Positions 16,295 through 25,033 of a stretch of 64,000 bases of DNA are shown here, piece by piece. Made by a program: the position numbers and the translations under genes. Below the pieces are notes generated by a model. It saw only the letters and a list, made by a program, of their open reading frames with translations, had not been told where the DNA came from and ran no database searches. Positions within the stretch are counted from its first letter, which is position 1, and every line of letters starts with the position of its first letter. The stretch comes from Microbacterium sp. AK031 (lineage in GTDB: Bacteria > Actinomycetota > Actinomycetes > Actinomycetales > Microbacteriaceae): the NCBI RefSeq assembly GCF_024807145.1, contig NZ_JANUCA010000007.1, positions 1 through 64,000 on the forward strand, in the 5' to 3' direction.

Positions 16295-17103
16295 CCACCA
16301 CAGCCGCACCGGCGATGCGCTCACAGACAACATCGCCGTACCGCCTCACGTTCGTCCACGCGCTGCGCAGCGAATGGATAAAGCTCTCGACCCTCCGCTC
16401 CACGTGGTGGTCGATCGGCATCGCCGCAGCACTGACGATCGGCATCGCCGTACTCGTCGCGGGGGCTGTGAACGTGCCCGGCTTCGAGCCCATCCAGGCG
16501 GTCGTGACGCCGTTCCAGTTCACGATGCTGCTCGCCGGCATCATCGGGGCCATCGCCGTGACCGGTGAGTATTCCACGGGAATGATCCGCTCCACGCTCG
16601 CTGCCGATCCTGTCCGCGGCTCGGTGCTCGCGGCCAAGGCGATCGTCGTCGCTCTGTTCCTCTTCGTCGCGTCGCTGGTGATCTTCACCCTCGCTGCGCT
16701 CGCCGTGATGCCGGTCTTCGCATCGAGGGACGTGGCGTTCCCGGGAGACGATCTGGCCGGTGCGCTCCTGCCGATCGTGGCAGCATCCGTCTCGATGTCC
16801 GTGTTCGCATTGATCGGCGTAGCCTTCGGGTTCCTCCTGCGTTCGGGAGCCGGCGCGATCGCGGCGACTGTCGGGCTCCTGTTCGTCCTCCCCATCATCG
16901 CGAGCATCTTCGCGATGCCGGTCGAAGGGTGGGAGTGGATCACCGATGTGAGCAATCACCTGCCGATGACGGCCGCGCAGAGCGCGATCCTCCCCCAGGA
17001 CGACGCTGGCCTGTCTGCCGGTGAGGCGTATCTGACGCTCGCAGCGTGGGTAGCGGCCGGGATGGCATCGGCCTGGGCCGTGCTGCGGACCCGCGACGCG
17101 TGA
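16291..17103 (+). CDS. ABC exporter permease subunit
   Basis: A 270-residue membrane protein with six hydrophobic segments and the opening RLTFVHALRSEWIKLSTLRS, typical of ABC2-type permeases in which an Arg/Glu/Trp-Lys motif precedes helix 1. GEYSTGMIRSTL follows the second helix. Its ATG overlaps the stop of the ATPase gene, so the two are translated together. It forms the membrane half of an exporter for an unknown, possibly antimicrobial, compound. Confidence 0.93.
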   Translation: MTTTAAPAMRSQTTSPYRLTFVHALRSEWIKLSTLRSTWWSIGIAAALTIGIAVLVAGAVNVPGFEPIQAVVTPFQFTMLLAGIIGAIAVTGEYSTGMIRSTLAADPVRGSVLAAKAIVVALFLFVASLVIFTLAALAVMPVFASRDVAFPGDDLAGALLPIVAASVSMSVFALIGVAFGFLLRSGAGAIAATVGLLFVLPIIASIFAMPVEGWEWITDVSNHLPMTAAQSAILPQDDAGLSAGEAYLTLAAWVAAGMASAWAVLRTRDA

Positions 17104-17173
17104 GAACGCGGCGCCCATCGGTACGCGCGTGAGAACGCGACGCGAAGAGACATCGCCGCGTAGAGTCGAGGCC

Positions 17174-18466
17174 GTGTCGAACCAGCGCAGCCGCAGCGCC
17201 TCCCTCCTCGAGGAGGAGGAGCTGCGGCTGCCGCGTCCCCCTGGAATCATCCGTCGCTACTGGGCGCGGCATCCGGTCCTCGCCGACGTGCTGATAGCGA
17301 TCATCTGTCTGCTCCTCTCCCTCACACCAGCCTCGATATCCACCAACTACCGCTCCACCCCCGGTGGAGGCCTGACCGTCGTCGACGGGCCGCCGCTCGT
17401 CGCCAACATCATCATCGGCGTCCTCGTCCTCGCCACCTGCGTACTGCTGCTGCGGCGACGCCAATGGCCGGTCGTCGTCTTCGTCGCCGCCTACGTCACG
17501 GCAGTCGCCTACCTGTTCCTCATCGAACCGGCCGGCGGACCGCTCCTGCTCGTCACGAGCTATTCGATCGCCGTGTACCGGTCCACCAGGGCCGCGTGGA
17601 TAGGGATGGCGATCGGCATCGGCTCGCTGACCGTGCTCTCTCTCCTTCTCTACTTCACCGACACCATCACGCTGCAAGCCGCGCTCAACGGGATCTTCGG
17701 CCAGCTCACCCTCGCCTTGATCGGCACGCTCATCGGCGTGAACGTCGGAGGGCGCAAGCGCTACATCGAGGCTGTGATCGACAGATCACGACAGCTTCTC
17801 GTCGAACGCGACCAGCAGGCTCAGCTCGCGGCATCCGCAGAGCGCGCCCGCATCGCACGTGAGATGCACGACATCGTCTCGCACTCGCTGACCGTGATCG
17901 TCGCCCTGTCAGAGGGAGCCGCCGCCACCGATGATCAAGCACGCGCGAGGGATGCCTCAGCGGCCGCCGCCGCGACAGCCCGCGGCGCACTCACGGAGAT
18001 GCGGTCGATGCTCGGAGTGCTGCGCGACAGCGCGGGCGACATCCCCCTCGCCCCGATGCAGTCGGCGGCGCCGCACGCCACCGTGGCCACCGCGAAGAAT
18101 GCTGGCTACCCGGTCACTCTCACGACCGTCGGCGAGCCGAACGCCTCTGCATCCGTGGAGTTCGCAGTGGGCAGGATCGTGCAGGAGGGCGTCACCAACG
18201 CCATGCGCCATGCCCGCGGTGCGACGAGGATCGCCGTTCACATCGACTACGCGAGCGACCCGACCGTCATCGAGATCGACAACGACGGCGTCACCGGTGA
18301 GGTCGGTACGACAGGCTTCGGACTCCGCGGCCTCAGCGAGCGCGCCGCACATGTCAACGGCACGATCCGCTCCGGGCCGGTCGGCGACCACCGCTGGATG
18401 CTGCGCGCTGAACTGCCCGCGGCATCCGAATCGCCCATCTCCGATAGAGCAGAGGATGCCCAGTGA
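17174..18466 (+). CDS. NarL-type sensor histidine kinase
   Basis: A 430-residue sensor kinase. A short cytoplasmic N-terminus is followed by about five transmembrane helices (38-190), a dimerisation helix with the phosphoacceptor His232 in RIAREMHDIVSHSL, and a HATPase domain with VQEGVTNAMRHA and TGFGLRGLSERA. GTG 17174 is chosen because TAGAGT lies seven bases upstream; GTG 17129 lacks a ribosome site. Its stop overlaps the regulator start (GTGA). Position after an ABC exporter suggests it senses a cell-envelope or antibiotic signal. Confidence 0.93.
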   Translation: MSNQRSRSASLLEEEELRLPRPPGIIRRYWARHPVLADVLIAIICLLLSLTPASISTNYRSTPGGGLTVVDGPPLVANIIIGVLVLATCVLLLRRRQWPVVVFVAAYVTAVAYLFLIEPAGGPLLLVTSYSIAVYRSTRAAWIGMAIGIGSLTVLSLLLYFTDTITLQAALNGIFGQLTLALIGTLIGVNVGGRKRYIEAVIDRSRQLLVERDQQAQLAASAERARIAREMHDIVSHSLTVIVALSEGAAATDDQARARDASAAAAATARGALTEMRSMLGVLRDSAGDIPLAPMQSAAPHATVATAKNAGYPVTLTTVGEPNASASVEFAVGRIVQEGVTNAMRHARGATRIAVHIDYASDPTVIEIDNDGVTGEVGTTGFGLRGLSERAAHVNGTIRSGPVGDHRWMLRAELPAASESPISDRAEDAQ

Positions 18467-19116
18467 CAGAGTCGATCCGCGTTCTTCTCGTCGACGATCA
18501 GGAGCTCATCCGGGTCGGCTTCCGGCTTGTGCTCGAAGCCGAACCCGACATGGTCGTCGCCGGTGAGGCCGCGGATGGCGACGAGGCGATCAGACGGGCG
18601 AGGGAGCTAAGGCCCGACGTCGTCCTGATGGACATCCGGATGCCGGGACTCGACGGCATCGCCGCGACCGAGGCGATCGTCTCGTCCATGCCCGGCACCC
18701 GCGTGCTCGTGCTCACCACATTCGATCTCGACGAGTACGCATTCGGTGCGATCCGTGCCGGAGCGAGCGGGTTCCTCCTCAAAGACGCCCAGCGGCACGA
18801 GATGACCTCGGCCGTGCGGTCCGTGCACCGCGGAGACGCCGCGCTGTCGCCGCGCATCACGCGCCGGCTGCTCGAGCATCTCGGTCCACGCCTGCCCTCG
18901 GTGGAGGATGCCTCAGATCCCACGGCCGCTCTCACGGAGCGGGAGCGCGACGTGTTCCGCACCATCGCCCGCGGGCTGACCAATGCGGAAATCGCTCAGG
19001 AACTGCATCTGAGCGAGTCGACCGTCAAGACTCACGTCGGGCGGGTGCTGATGAAGCTCGAGGCGCGAGATCGGATCCACGCCGTGATCCTCGCGCACCA
19101 GTACGGGATGAGCTGA
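18463..19116 (+). CDS. LuxR/NarL-type response regulator
   Basis: A 217-residue regulator paired with the upstream kinase. The receiver domain has the acidic pair Asp11/Asp12, phosphoacceptor Asp57 (VVLMDIRMPGLDG) and the KDA lysine segment LLKDAQ. The C-terminal LuxR domain reads LTERERDVFRTIARGLTNAEIAQELHLSESTVKTHV. It overlaps the kinase stop by four bases, so the pair is translationally coupled. Its likely target is the ABC exporter immediately upstream, which is inference. Confidence 0.96.
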   Translation: MTESIRVLLVDDQELIRVGFRLVLEAEPDMVVAGEAADGDEAIRRARELRPDVVLMDIRMPGLDGIAATEAIVSSMPGTRVLVLTTFDLDEYAFGAIRAGASGFLLKDAQRHEMTSAVRSVHRGDAALSPRITRRLLEHLGPRLPSVEDASDPTAALTERERDVFRTIARGLTNAEIAQELHLSESTVKTHVGRVLMKLEARDRIHAVILAHQYGMS

Positions 19117-19176
19117 CGGCTCGCGCTAACACTCCAGCACGCCCCTCGCACATCGCATCGATCGTTGTCAGAAGGG

Positions 19177-19210
19177 TTTCCGGCCTTCCGACGCATCGGA
19201 ACCCCGGAAA
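19177..19210. terminator. Bidirectional terminator hairpin
   Basis: TTTCCGG (19177-19183) pairs with CCGGAAA (19204-19210), and TTCCGA (19186-19191) with TCGGAA (19196-19201), around a CGCA loop, with a CC/CC internal loop. It lies between the convergent response-regulator and thiolase genes. Confidence 0.65.
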
Positions 19211-19281
19211 GTCTTCTTCCATCGATGGTCGCTGCCGGAGTCAGCCCGAATCCGGGCGTCGAACTCTGTCGAGGGAACGCC

Positions 19282-20448
19282 TCACCGCTCCAGCACCACG
19301 GCGAGGCCCTGCCCGACGCCGATGCAGATCGCGACGACGGCGACGCCTCCGCCGCGACGGCGCAGCTCGTGCGCCGCATGGCCGATGATCCGGCCGCCGG
19401 ATGCTCCGAGCGGATGCCCTATCGCGAGCGCACCGCCGTGGATGTTCAGCTTCTCCGGGTCGAGGTCGGGCCAGCCGCGCAGACACGCGATCGACTGCGA
19501 GGCGAACGCTTCGTTGAGCTCGACGACGTCCACGTCGGCCCAGGTGCGGCCGGCCCGCGCGAGTGCCTTGTTCGCGGCCTCGATCGGCGCGATCGGGAAG
19601 TCGTCCGGATCGACGCCGTGCGCCCCGCGGCCGGTGATGCGGGCGAGCGGCTCGGCATCCACGGCGCCCTCGGCGCCGAGCAGCAGCGCAGACGCACCGT
19701 CATTTATCGACGACGAATTCCCGGCGGTGACGGTGCCGTCCTCGGCGAACAGCGGACGCAGCCCCGCGAGCTTCTCCACGGTGGATTCGTCGCGGATGCC
19801 CTCGTCGCGCGCGAGCTCGGCGCCGGGGACCTGCACGATCTCCTCCGTGTAGACGCCGTCGGCCCACGCCTTCGCCGCAAGTTCGTGCGAGCGCACCGCG
19901 AATGCGTCCTGCTCCTCGCGGCTGATTCCGGCGACGCGCGCCGCCTTCTCGGCCGCCTCACCGTTGGAGATCGTCCAGCGCGTCGGCAGCGCACGGTTCG
20001 TCATGCGCCAACCGATCGCACTGTTCCACATCGTCTGATTCCCGGACGCCGGATACGGCTTCGCCGGCTTCTCCACAACGAACGGCGCACGGCTCATCGA
20101 CTCGACGCCGCCGGCCAGGATGATCTCGGCATCTCCCGACTCGATCGCCCGTGCGCCCTGGATGACCGCCTCGACGCTGGAGGCGCACAGTCGGTTCACC
20201 GTGGTGCCGGTGACGGTCGTCGGGAATCCGGCGAGCAACGCGCCCATCCTCGCGACGTTCCGGTTGTCCTCACCTGCCTGGTTCGCGTCGCCGAAGATGA
20301 CGTCGTCGATACGTGCCGGGTCGAGCCCGGTGCGCTCGACAGTCGCGCGCATGACGATCGCCGCCAGATCGTCGGGACGGATGCCGGCGAGCGCCCCACC
20401 CGCACGCCCGAATGGAGTGCGTACTGCGTCGTAGATATGCGTGGTCAC
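19282..20448 (-). CDS. Acetyl-CoA acyltransferase (thiolase)
   Basis: A 388-residue thiolase. The nucleophilic Cys lies in TVNRLCASSVEAV (about residue 90), the His in NIHGGALAIGHPLGASGGR, and the second Cys in VAICIGVGQG. The start VTTHIYDAVRTPFGR at GTG 20448 is supported by GAAGGA about nine bases upstream; the longer frame is not. It catalyses thiolytic cleavage of 3-ketoacyl-CoA or condensation of acetyl-CoA. No other beta-oxidation gene is adjacent. It converges on the response regulator across a hairpin. Confidence 0.95.
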   Translation of the reverse strand: MTTHIYDAVRTPFGRAGGALAGIRPDDLAAIVMRATVERTGLDPARIDDVIFGDANQAGEDNRNVARMGALLAGFPTTVTGTTVNRLCASSVEAVIQGARAIESGDAEIILAGGVESMSRAPFVVEKPAKPYPASGNQTMWNSAIGWRMTNRALPTRWTISNGEAAEKAARVAGISREEQDAFAVRSHELAAKAWADGVYTEEIVQVPGAELARDEGIRDESTVEKLAGLRPLFAEDGTVTAGNSSSINDGASALLLGAEGAVDAEPLARITGRGAHGVDPDDFPIAPIEAANKALARAGRTWADVDVVELNEAFASQSIACLRGWPDLDPEKLNIHGGALAIGHPLGASGGRIIGHAAHELRRRGGGVAVVAICIGVGQGLAVVLER

Positions 20449-20524
20449 GTCGGTGGTCCTTCGGTGAGAGCCCGGCGGCGTTGCCAGGGGTACGCGATCA
20501 TTCTCGCAGAGCGTCACCGCCCCG

Positions 20525-20956
20525 ATGGCACCACGATCTGTAGAGCTCCTGCGCTCCGTGCAGGCGGACGTATACGAGGTCGGCGGTCGGCGGTCAGCGC
20601 ATCAAAACGTGGAAACCGGCCGGCGGTGTCAGCGACGACCATCGCCACGTCGTGCTCGCGCAGCGTATCCCCGGCTCCCCGAAAGCTCTCGACTCTCGGC
20701 TCCAGTGCGTGACGGATCGGACGATCCTCGTCGATCTCCAGCCACGCTCTGCCACGTAGCCGATCATCGTGCCGCCTGGCCAGGTCCAGGGCAGCGCCCA
20801 TCGAACGCGGCAGCAGCGCGAGGAACGCATCGAGCAGCTCCGGCTGGAACTCCTGACGCTCGGGAAGCTGCCACAGCACCGGCCCGGATAGAAGTCACCG
20901 CGCCATGCGGCGTACCGCCAACCGGATGTGCCCACTCGCACGACGCCGGACGCCAC
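20525..20956 (-). pseudogene. DUF72 family pseudogene
   Basis: The remnant opens at GTG 20956 with VRVGTSGWRYAAWRGDFYP, the diagnostic DUF72 start. It then jumps, near 20883, to VLWQLPERQEFQPELLDAFL in another frame: the central ~100 residues of the usual domain are missing. It continues through RHALEPRVESF and VVADTAGRFPRFDALTAD. There a 7-bp tandem duplication (CGCCGAC twice, near 20585) shifts frame again; DLVYVRLHGAQELYR can be read in the third frame before the sequence stops matching. One large deletion, one frameshift and a lost 3' end make it non-functional. Confidence 0.8.
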
Positions 20957-20968
20957 GGCGCACGCCGA

Positions 20969-21523
20969 TCAGCCGCGCGCGGCGGGCTTCCGGTTCTCGG
21001 CGCTCATCATCCACGCGAACTGCTCGAGCTTCTCGATGATCGCGTGCAGGATGTCGGCGCTCGTCGGATCTGCCTCATCGACGTCATCGTGCACATCGCG
21101 CATGGTCCCCACGACCGCCTCGAGCCTGACCGTGATCAGGTCGACTGTCTTGCTCGTGTCGATCTCGCCCTGCGGGTACTCCGGCAACGTGGTCGTGGAT
21201 GCGACGGTGTCGCTGCGCCCGTCCGGAATCGCGTGCAGCGCCCGCATCCTCTCCGCGATCGTGTCGCTGAACTCCCGCGCCGCTTCGATGATCTCGTCCA
21301 GTTGGAGGTGGGTGTCACGGAAGTTGCGACCGACTACATTCCAGTGCGCCTGCTTGCCCTGCAGGGAGAGCTCGATCAGATCGACCAGCACCGACTGCAG
21401 GTGTGCGCTCAACTCCTTGGGCGCGACGAACCCCTTCTCGGCGTTCTGACGACGGGTGCTCTTCTCGCCGCGTGCCGCACTCGCAGATTTCTTCGTGGTC
21501 GAGGTCTTCGTGGTTGCCATCAT
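20969..21523 (-). CDS. dps: Dps-family ferritin-like DNA protection protein
   Basis: A 184-residue Dps. The ferroxidase segment reads GKQAHWNVVGRNFRDTHLQLDEI (about 77-99), with ligand His and Asp residues, and FAWMMSA closes the fourth helix. The N-terminus is a Lys/Thr/Ser-rich tail (ATTKTSTTKKSASAARGEKS), usually the DNA-binding arm. Dps oxidises and stores iron and compacts DNA under stress. ATG 21523 has TAACGT seven bases upstream, predicting a leaderless mRNA; a second ATG follows immediately. It lies directly upstream of the DUF72 remnant. Confidence 0.93.
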   Translation of the reverse strand: MMATTKTSTTKKSASAARGEKSTRRQNAEKGFVAPKELSAHLQSVLVDLIELSLQGKQAHWNVVGRNFRDTHLQLDEIIEAAREFSDTIAERMRALHAIPDGRSDTVASTTTLPEYPQGEIDTSKTVDLITVRLEAVVGTMRDVHDDVDEADPTSADILHAIIEKLEQFAWMMSAENRKPAARG

Positions 21524-21601
21524 GACGGCGACGTTAGCCGCGCCCGCAGCCCCGTCCCAGGGGCTTGACAAGCCGAGCGAGCGTGGAGAAGCGCCGGCGC
21601 T

Positions 21602-24166
21602 TCACCCCACGAGCTGATTGCCCGAGCGTGCAACCTCCGGGCGCAGGACGTCAGCGACCGACAGGATGCCGCGCACGCCGCTGACGCGGAACGTCGCCTG
21701 CTCACCCGGCAGCAGCGTCACGAGCCCTCGATCCACGACAGCTCCCGGATCCAGTCGATCGACCAACAGGGTGAGATCGCGGACGAGCCCACCCGCCGTG
21801 ATCGTCACATCGCACAGTCCGTCACCCACCATCGCCACCTCTGCCGACAGCGATGGATCCGTCAGAGCACTGTCACGCGGTTCGCCGAACCACCACACCC
21901 CTCTGGTGCCGAGCCCTTCTGCCAGGAGCATCTCCCGATCGGCTTCCGCCGCCGACGCGACGTCAACGGGGATCGCGATCCTGACCGTCGATCGTGCGTC
22001 GATGGAGACAGGAACGGATGCCTCGGCACGCTCTTGGCCGTCGAAGCCGACCCGGCGCAGAACGACATCGCCCTCCCACGCTTCGGCGCTGTCGTTCGAC
22101 AGCACTGCGATGAGTCCGGCATCCGCCGGCTGCACGGCATCTTCCGGCTGTACGACATCGTCCAGTTGCACGTCATCTTCCGGCTGTATCGAAACGGTCC
22201 TGGGCGCGAAAGCGTTCTTCAGCCCGAAGTACAGCGGCTTCTCGCGTCCGTCCCCGTCGATCGCCGCCCACGACGTCACCGGCCAGCAGTCGTTGAGCTG
22301 CCACACGATGGCGCCCGCGTTGTGCGGAGCGAGCGAGCGGAACCACTCGAGCGCGCACGATACGGCGTTCGCCTGGTTGAGCTGCATGGCCCAGTGCCAT
22401 GTCTCGATATCCTCCGGCACGCGATAGTGCGAGACGAGACCGCTGGTGAGCTTGGCGTTGCCGTCTGCCGCCTTCTGGTGGACGATCATGCCCGGCGATT
22501 CGGGCGTGAGCGGGTCGTCGCTGATCGCGCGGGTCAACGTGGTCCACGTCGGCGGACCCTGCCACCCGAACTCCGCGACGAAACGCGGCCTGTGATCGCG
22601 ATACGTGGGCCAGTCGCGGCGGTTCCACTGCTCCCAGAGGTGCATCGATCCGTGCGTCTCGTCGTTCGGGTGCGGGCCGGTCTGCACTCCGTGTTCCCCC
22701 GCAGCGCCATCCCATCCGCCGCCGGGGCTGAACGGGCTGCCCGGCGCATAGGGCACGTGCGGCGCGAGTTCGGCGACCAGCGCGGGGAACAACTCGTAGT
22801 AGTAGTGCGCGCCCCAGCTCTTGCCATCGAGGGCGGTCTTCCAACCCCAGTCCTCGTAGCCCCAGGTGTTCTCGTTGTTGCCGGTGAGCAGTGCGAGCGA
22901 TGCACGGTGTGCGAGACGGCTGATGTTCTCGCGCGCCTCGGCCTCGATCTCCGAACGCAGCGGCTCCTCCTCGGCATATGCGGCGCATGCGAACAGGAAG
23001 TCCTGCCAGACCAGAAGCCCCAGCTCATCGGCGAGGTCGTAGATGTCCTCCGACTCGTAGATGCCGCCACCCCAGACCCGGATGAGGTTCAGATTCGCAT
23101 CCTTCGCCTGCTGCAGCCTGCTGCGGTAGCGGTCGCGGTCGACGCGGCTCGGAAACGCGTCATCCGGAATCCAGTTGACGCCCTTCACGTAGATCGGCTG
23201 GTCGTTCACGACGAGAGTGAACGGAGTGCCCGCGGCATCCGGCGTCGTGTCCCAGCGCAGGTCGCGGAAGCCGACCCTGCGGGATGCCGCATCCAGCAGG
23301 ACGCCGTCCGCAGCGAGGGTGACGTCCACGTCGTACAGCACTGGCTCGCCGTACCCCGTCGGCCACCAGCGCTCGACAGCGTCGAACTGCACCTCGAGAT
23401 CCGCAGAGTTCGCGCCGGCGGGCACTTCGATGCCCTCCACCGCGCGAGATCCGACCTGCACCGCGAGCGTCGCCGGCTGCGCGGACGTGCGCTCGATCTC
23501 GACGTGCACCTGCACACTGCCGCCGTTCCCCGCGACCTCGGCTCGCACGTCGACCCGCGCGAGCCTCGCATCCGACCATGACTCCAGCCGGATCTCGCGC
23601 CAGATCCCGCTCGTGTATGTCGCGATCCCCCAGTCCCAACCGAAGCTGCACGCCGACTTGCGGATCGCGTCGTACGGCAGCGGGTAGGGCCGTGGACGCA
23701 CGCCGAGTGCGACGCTCTGGGCGTTCGCGTGCCGCACCGGGCTGCGGAACGCGACTGTCAGTTGGTTGTCTCCCGCGATCAGGATGCGGGTGACGTCGAA
23801 GCGGTACGAACGGTGCTGATTCGCGACTTCGGCGATCACCTCCCCGTTGAGAGTGATCGTCGCGACCGTGTCGAGCCCGTCGAAGACGAGGTCGTGCCGC
23901 GCAGATGCCGCCAGCACGTCATCCGAGAGGGAGATCGTCGTGCGATACGTCCAGTCGACCAGCCCGATCCATGCGAGCGCCGACTCGTTGTCGTCGAGAT
24001 ACGGGTCGGTGATGAGACCGGCACGCAGCAGATCGAGGTGCACCACGCCCGGCACTGTCGCGGGAATCGGATCCGTGCCGACCTGGGCGGGGCCGGATGC
24101 CGCGTGCACCTGCCATCCGGTCGTCAGCGGAGTACGGACGAGACGAGCGTGCGTGAAGGTGGTCAC
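21602..24166 (-). CDS. Beta-mannosidase (GH2)
   Basis: An 854-residue GH2 enzyme. The sugar-binding jelly-roll is N-terminal (DWTYRTTISL), an immunoglobulin-like domain follows, and the TIM barrel carries LNLIRVWGGGIYESEDIYDLADELGLLVWQDF, the acid/base Glu in LLTGNNENTWG and the nucleophile Glu in RFVAEFGWQGPP. No signal peptide is seen, so it should hydrolyse imported mannosides in the cytosol. Its GTG start overlaps the stop of the TspO-like gene (GTGA), implying coupled translation. Near residues 670-690 a repeated Glu-Asp-Asp-Val-Gln linker (QPEDDVQLDDVVQPEDAVQ) is an oddity. Confidence 0.93.
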   Translation of the reverse strand: MTTFTHARLVRTPLTTGWQVHAASGPAQVGTDPIPATVPGVVHLDLLRAGLITDPYLDDNESALAWIGLVDWTYRTTISLSDDVLAASARHDLVFDGLDTVATITLNGEVIAEVANQHRSYRFDVTRILIAGDNQLTVAFRSPVRHANAQSVALGVRPRPYPLPYDAIRKSACSFGWDWGIATYTSGIWREIRLESWSDARLARVDVRAEVAGNGGSVQVHVEIERTSAQPATLAVQVGSRAVEGIEVPAGANSADLEVQFDAVERWWPTGYGEPVLYDVDVTLAADGVLLDAASRRVGFRDLRWDTTPDAAGTPFTLVVNDQPIYVKGVNWIPDDAFPSRVDRDRYRSRLQQAKDANLNLIRVWGGGIYESEDIYDLADELGLLVWQDFLFACAAYAEEEPLRSEIEAEARENISRLAHRASLALLTGNNENTWGYEDWGWKTALDGKSWGAHYYYELFPALVAELAPHVPYAPGSPFSPGGGWDGAAGEHGVQTGPHPNDETHGSMHLWEQWNRRDWPTYRDHRPRFVAEFGWQGPPTWTTLTRAISDDPLTPESPGMIVHQKAADGNAKLTSGLVSHYRVPEDIETWHWAMQLNQANAVSCALEWFRSLAPHNAGAIVWQLNDCWPVTSWAAIDGDGREKPLYFGLKNAFAPRTVSIQPEDDVQLDDVVQPEDAVQPADAGLIAVLSNDSAEAWEGDVVLRRVGFDGQERAEASVPVSIDARSTVRIAIPVDVASAAEADREMLLAEGLGTRGVWWFGEPRDSALTDPSLSAEVAMVGDGLCDVTITAGGLVRDLTLLVDRLDPGAVVDRGLVTLLPGEQATFRVSGVRGILSVADVLRPEVARSGNQLVG

Positions 24167-25002
24167 CGATCAACTGTCCCGTGCTGGACTGGGGAAAGTC
24201 CATCGTTCGCGCCCACGCGCCTCACGCGTGCACGGAAGCGCCACGCCGTGACGGCCAGCACGATCACGGCCAGCACCACTGCAGTCGCCGCGACGCCCGG
24301 CGCGGCCGGATCTCCTGACCAGCGTCCGACCGCGATCCACGCAAGCCCCCACGCCGTCGCCACGAACGGGGCCCACCGCCCACCGCGCCAGGCCGTGAAC
24401 ACGGCGATGAGGCCGACCACGATGAGCGTGATCACACCGGGAGTGCCCGGCGCCTCGGTCCATTCCGTCATCCCGATGGCTCCGAGCCAGGCCGCCAGGT
24501 TCGCGGCGGCCGCGACCGTCACCCACCCGAGGTACAGCCCGATCGTCCCGTCGACCAGCACGATCTCCGCTATCGTGCCGCGGCGCGGCCTGCGGCAGAC
24601 GCGGACGAAGCTCACCAGCAGCACGCCGAGCAAGATCATGATGATCACGAACGACTCAGCGATACGCCACGCCTGCACGCACATGATCCACACGGCGTTC
24701 AGGAGTGCGGATGCCGCGACGCCGTATCCGACCGTGCGATGAAGCGGCTTCGCCGCCTGGGCGGGAACCAGCTGCCAGAGCGCGTACGCCACCAGACCCA
24801 GGTAGATGACAGACCAGATCGCGAACGCGCTACCGGCGGGAGCGAGCACCGTGGCATCCGCGGCGAACGCGCCGCCCGCGGCGTCCGGCATTGGCGTGCC
24901 GCCCAGAAGCCCAGAGCCGAAGACCGCGGCGACCACCGCCCCCGCGACGGTCAGGGCTACGACGATGCGGCGGACGCGATCAGACTTCTCCGTCTGGGGC
25001 AT
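24163..25002 (-). CDS. TspO/MBR-like membrane protein
   Basis: A 279-residue protein with about seven hydrophobic segments. PAGSAFAIWSVIYLGLVAYALWQL and the Trp-rich helices that follow recall the tryptophan-rich sensory protein superfamily, though it is longer than the ~160-residue core family. ATG 25002 is preferred to GTG 25011 because TAATGT ends seven bases before the ATG and overlaps the GTG. It is translationally coupled to the downstream beta-mannosidase. Ligand unknown; TspO proteins bind porphyrins or sterols in other organisms. Confidence 0.75.
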   Translation of the reverse strand: MPQTEKSDRVRRIVVALTVAGAVVAAVFGSGLLGGTPMPDAAGGAFAADATVLAPAGSAFAIWSVIYLGLVAYALWQLVPAQAAKPLHRTVGYGVAASALLNAVWIMCVQAWRIAESFVIIMILLGVLLVSFVRVCRRPRRGTIAEIVLVDGTIGLYLGWVTVAAAANLAAWLGAIGMTEWTEAPGTPGVITLIVVGLIAVFTAWRGGRWAPFVATAWGLAWIAVGRWSGDPAAPGVAATAVVLAVIVLAVTAWRFRARVRRVGANDGLSPVQHGTVDR

Positions 25003-25033
25003 GCCCCCCACATTAGATGGGAGTCCGCGGTGA

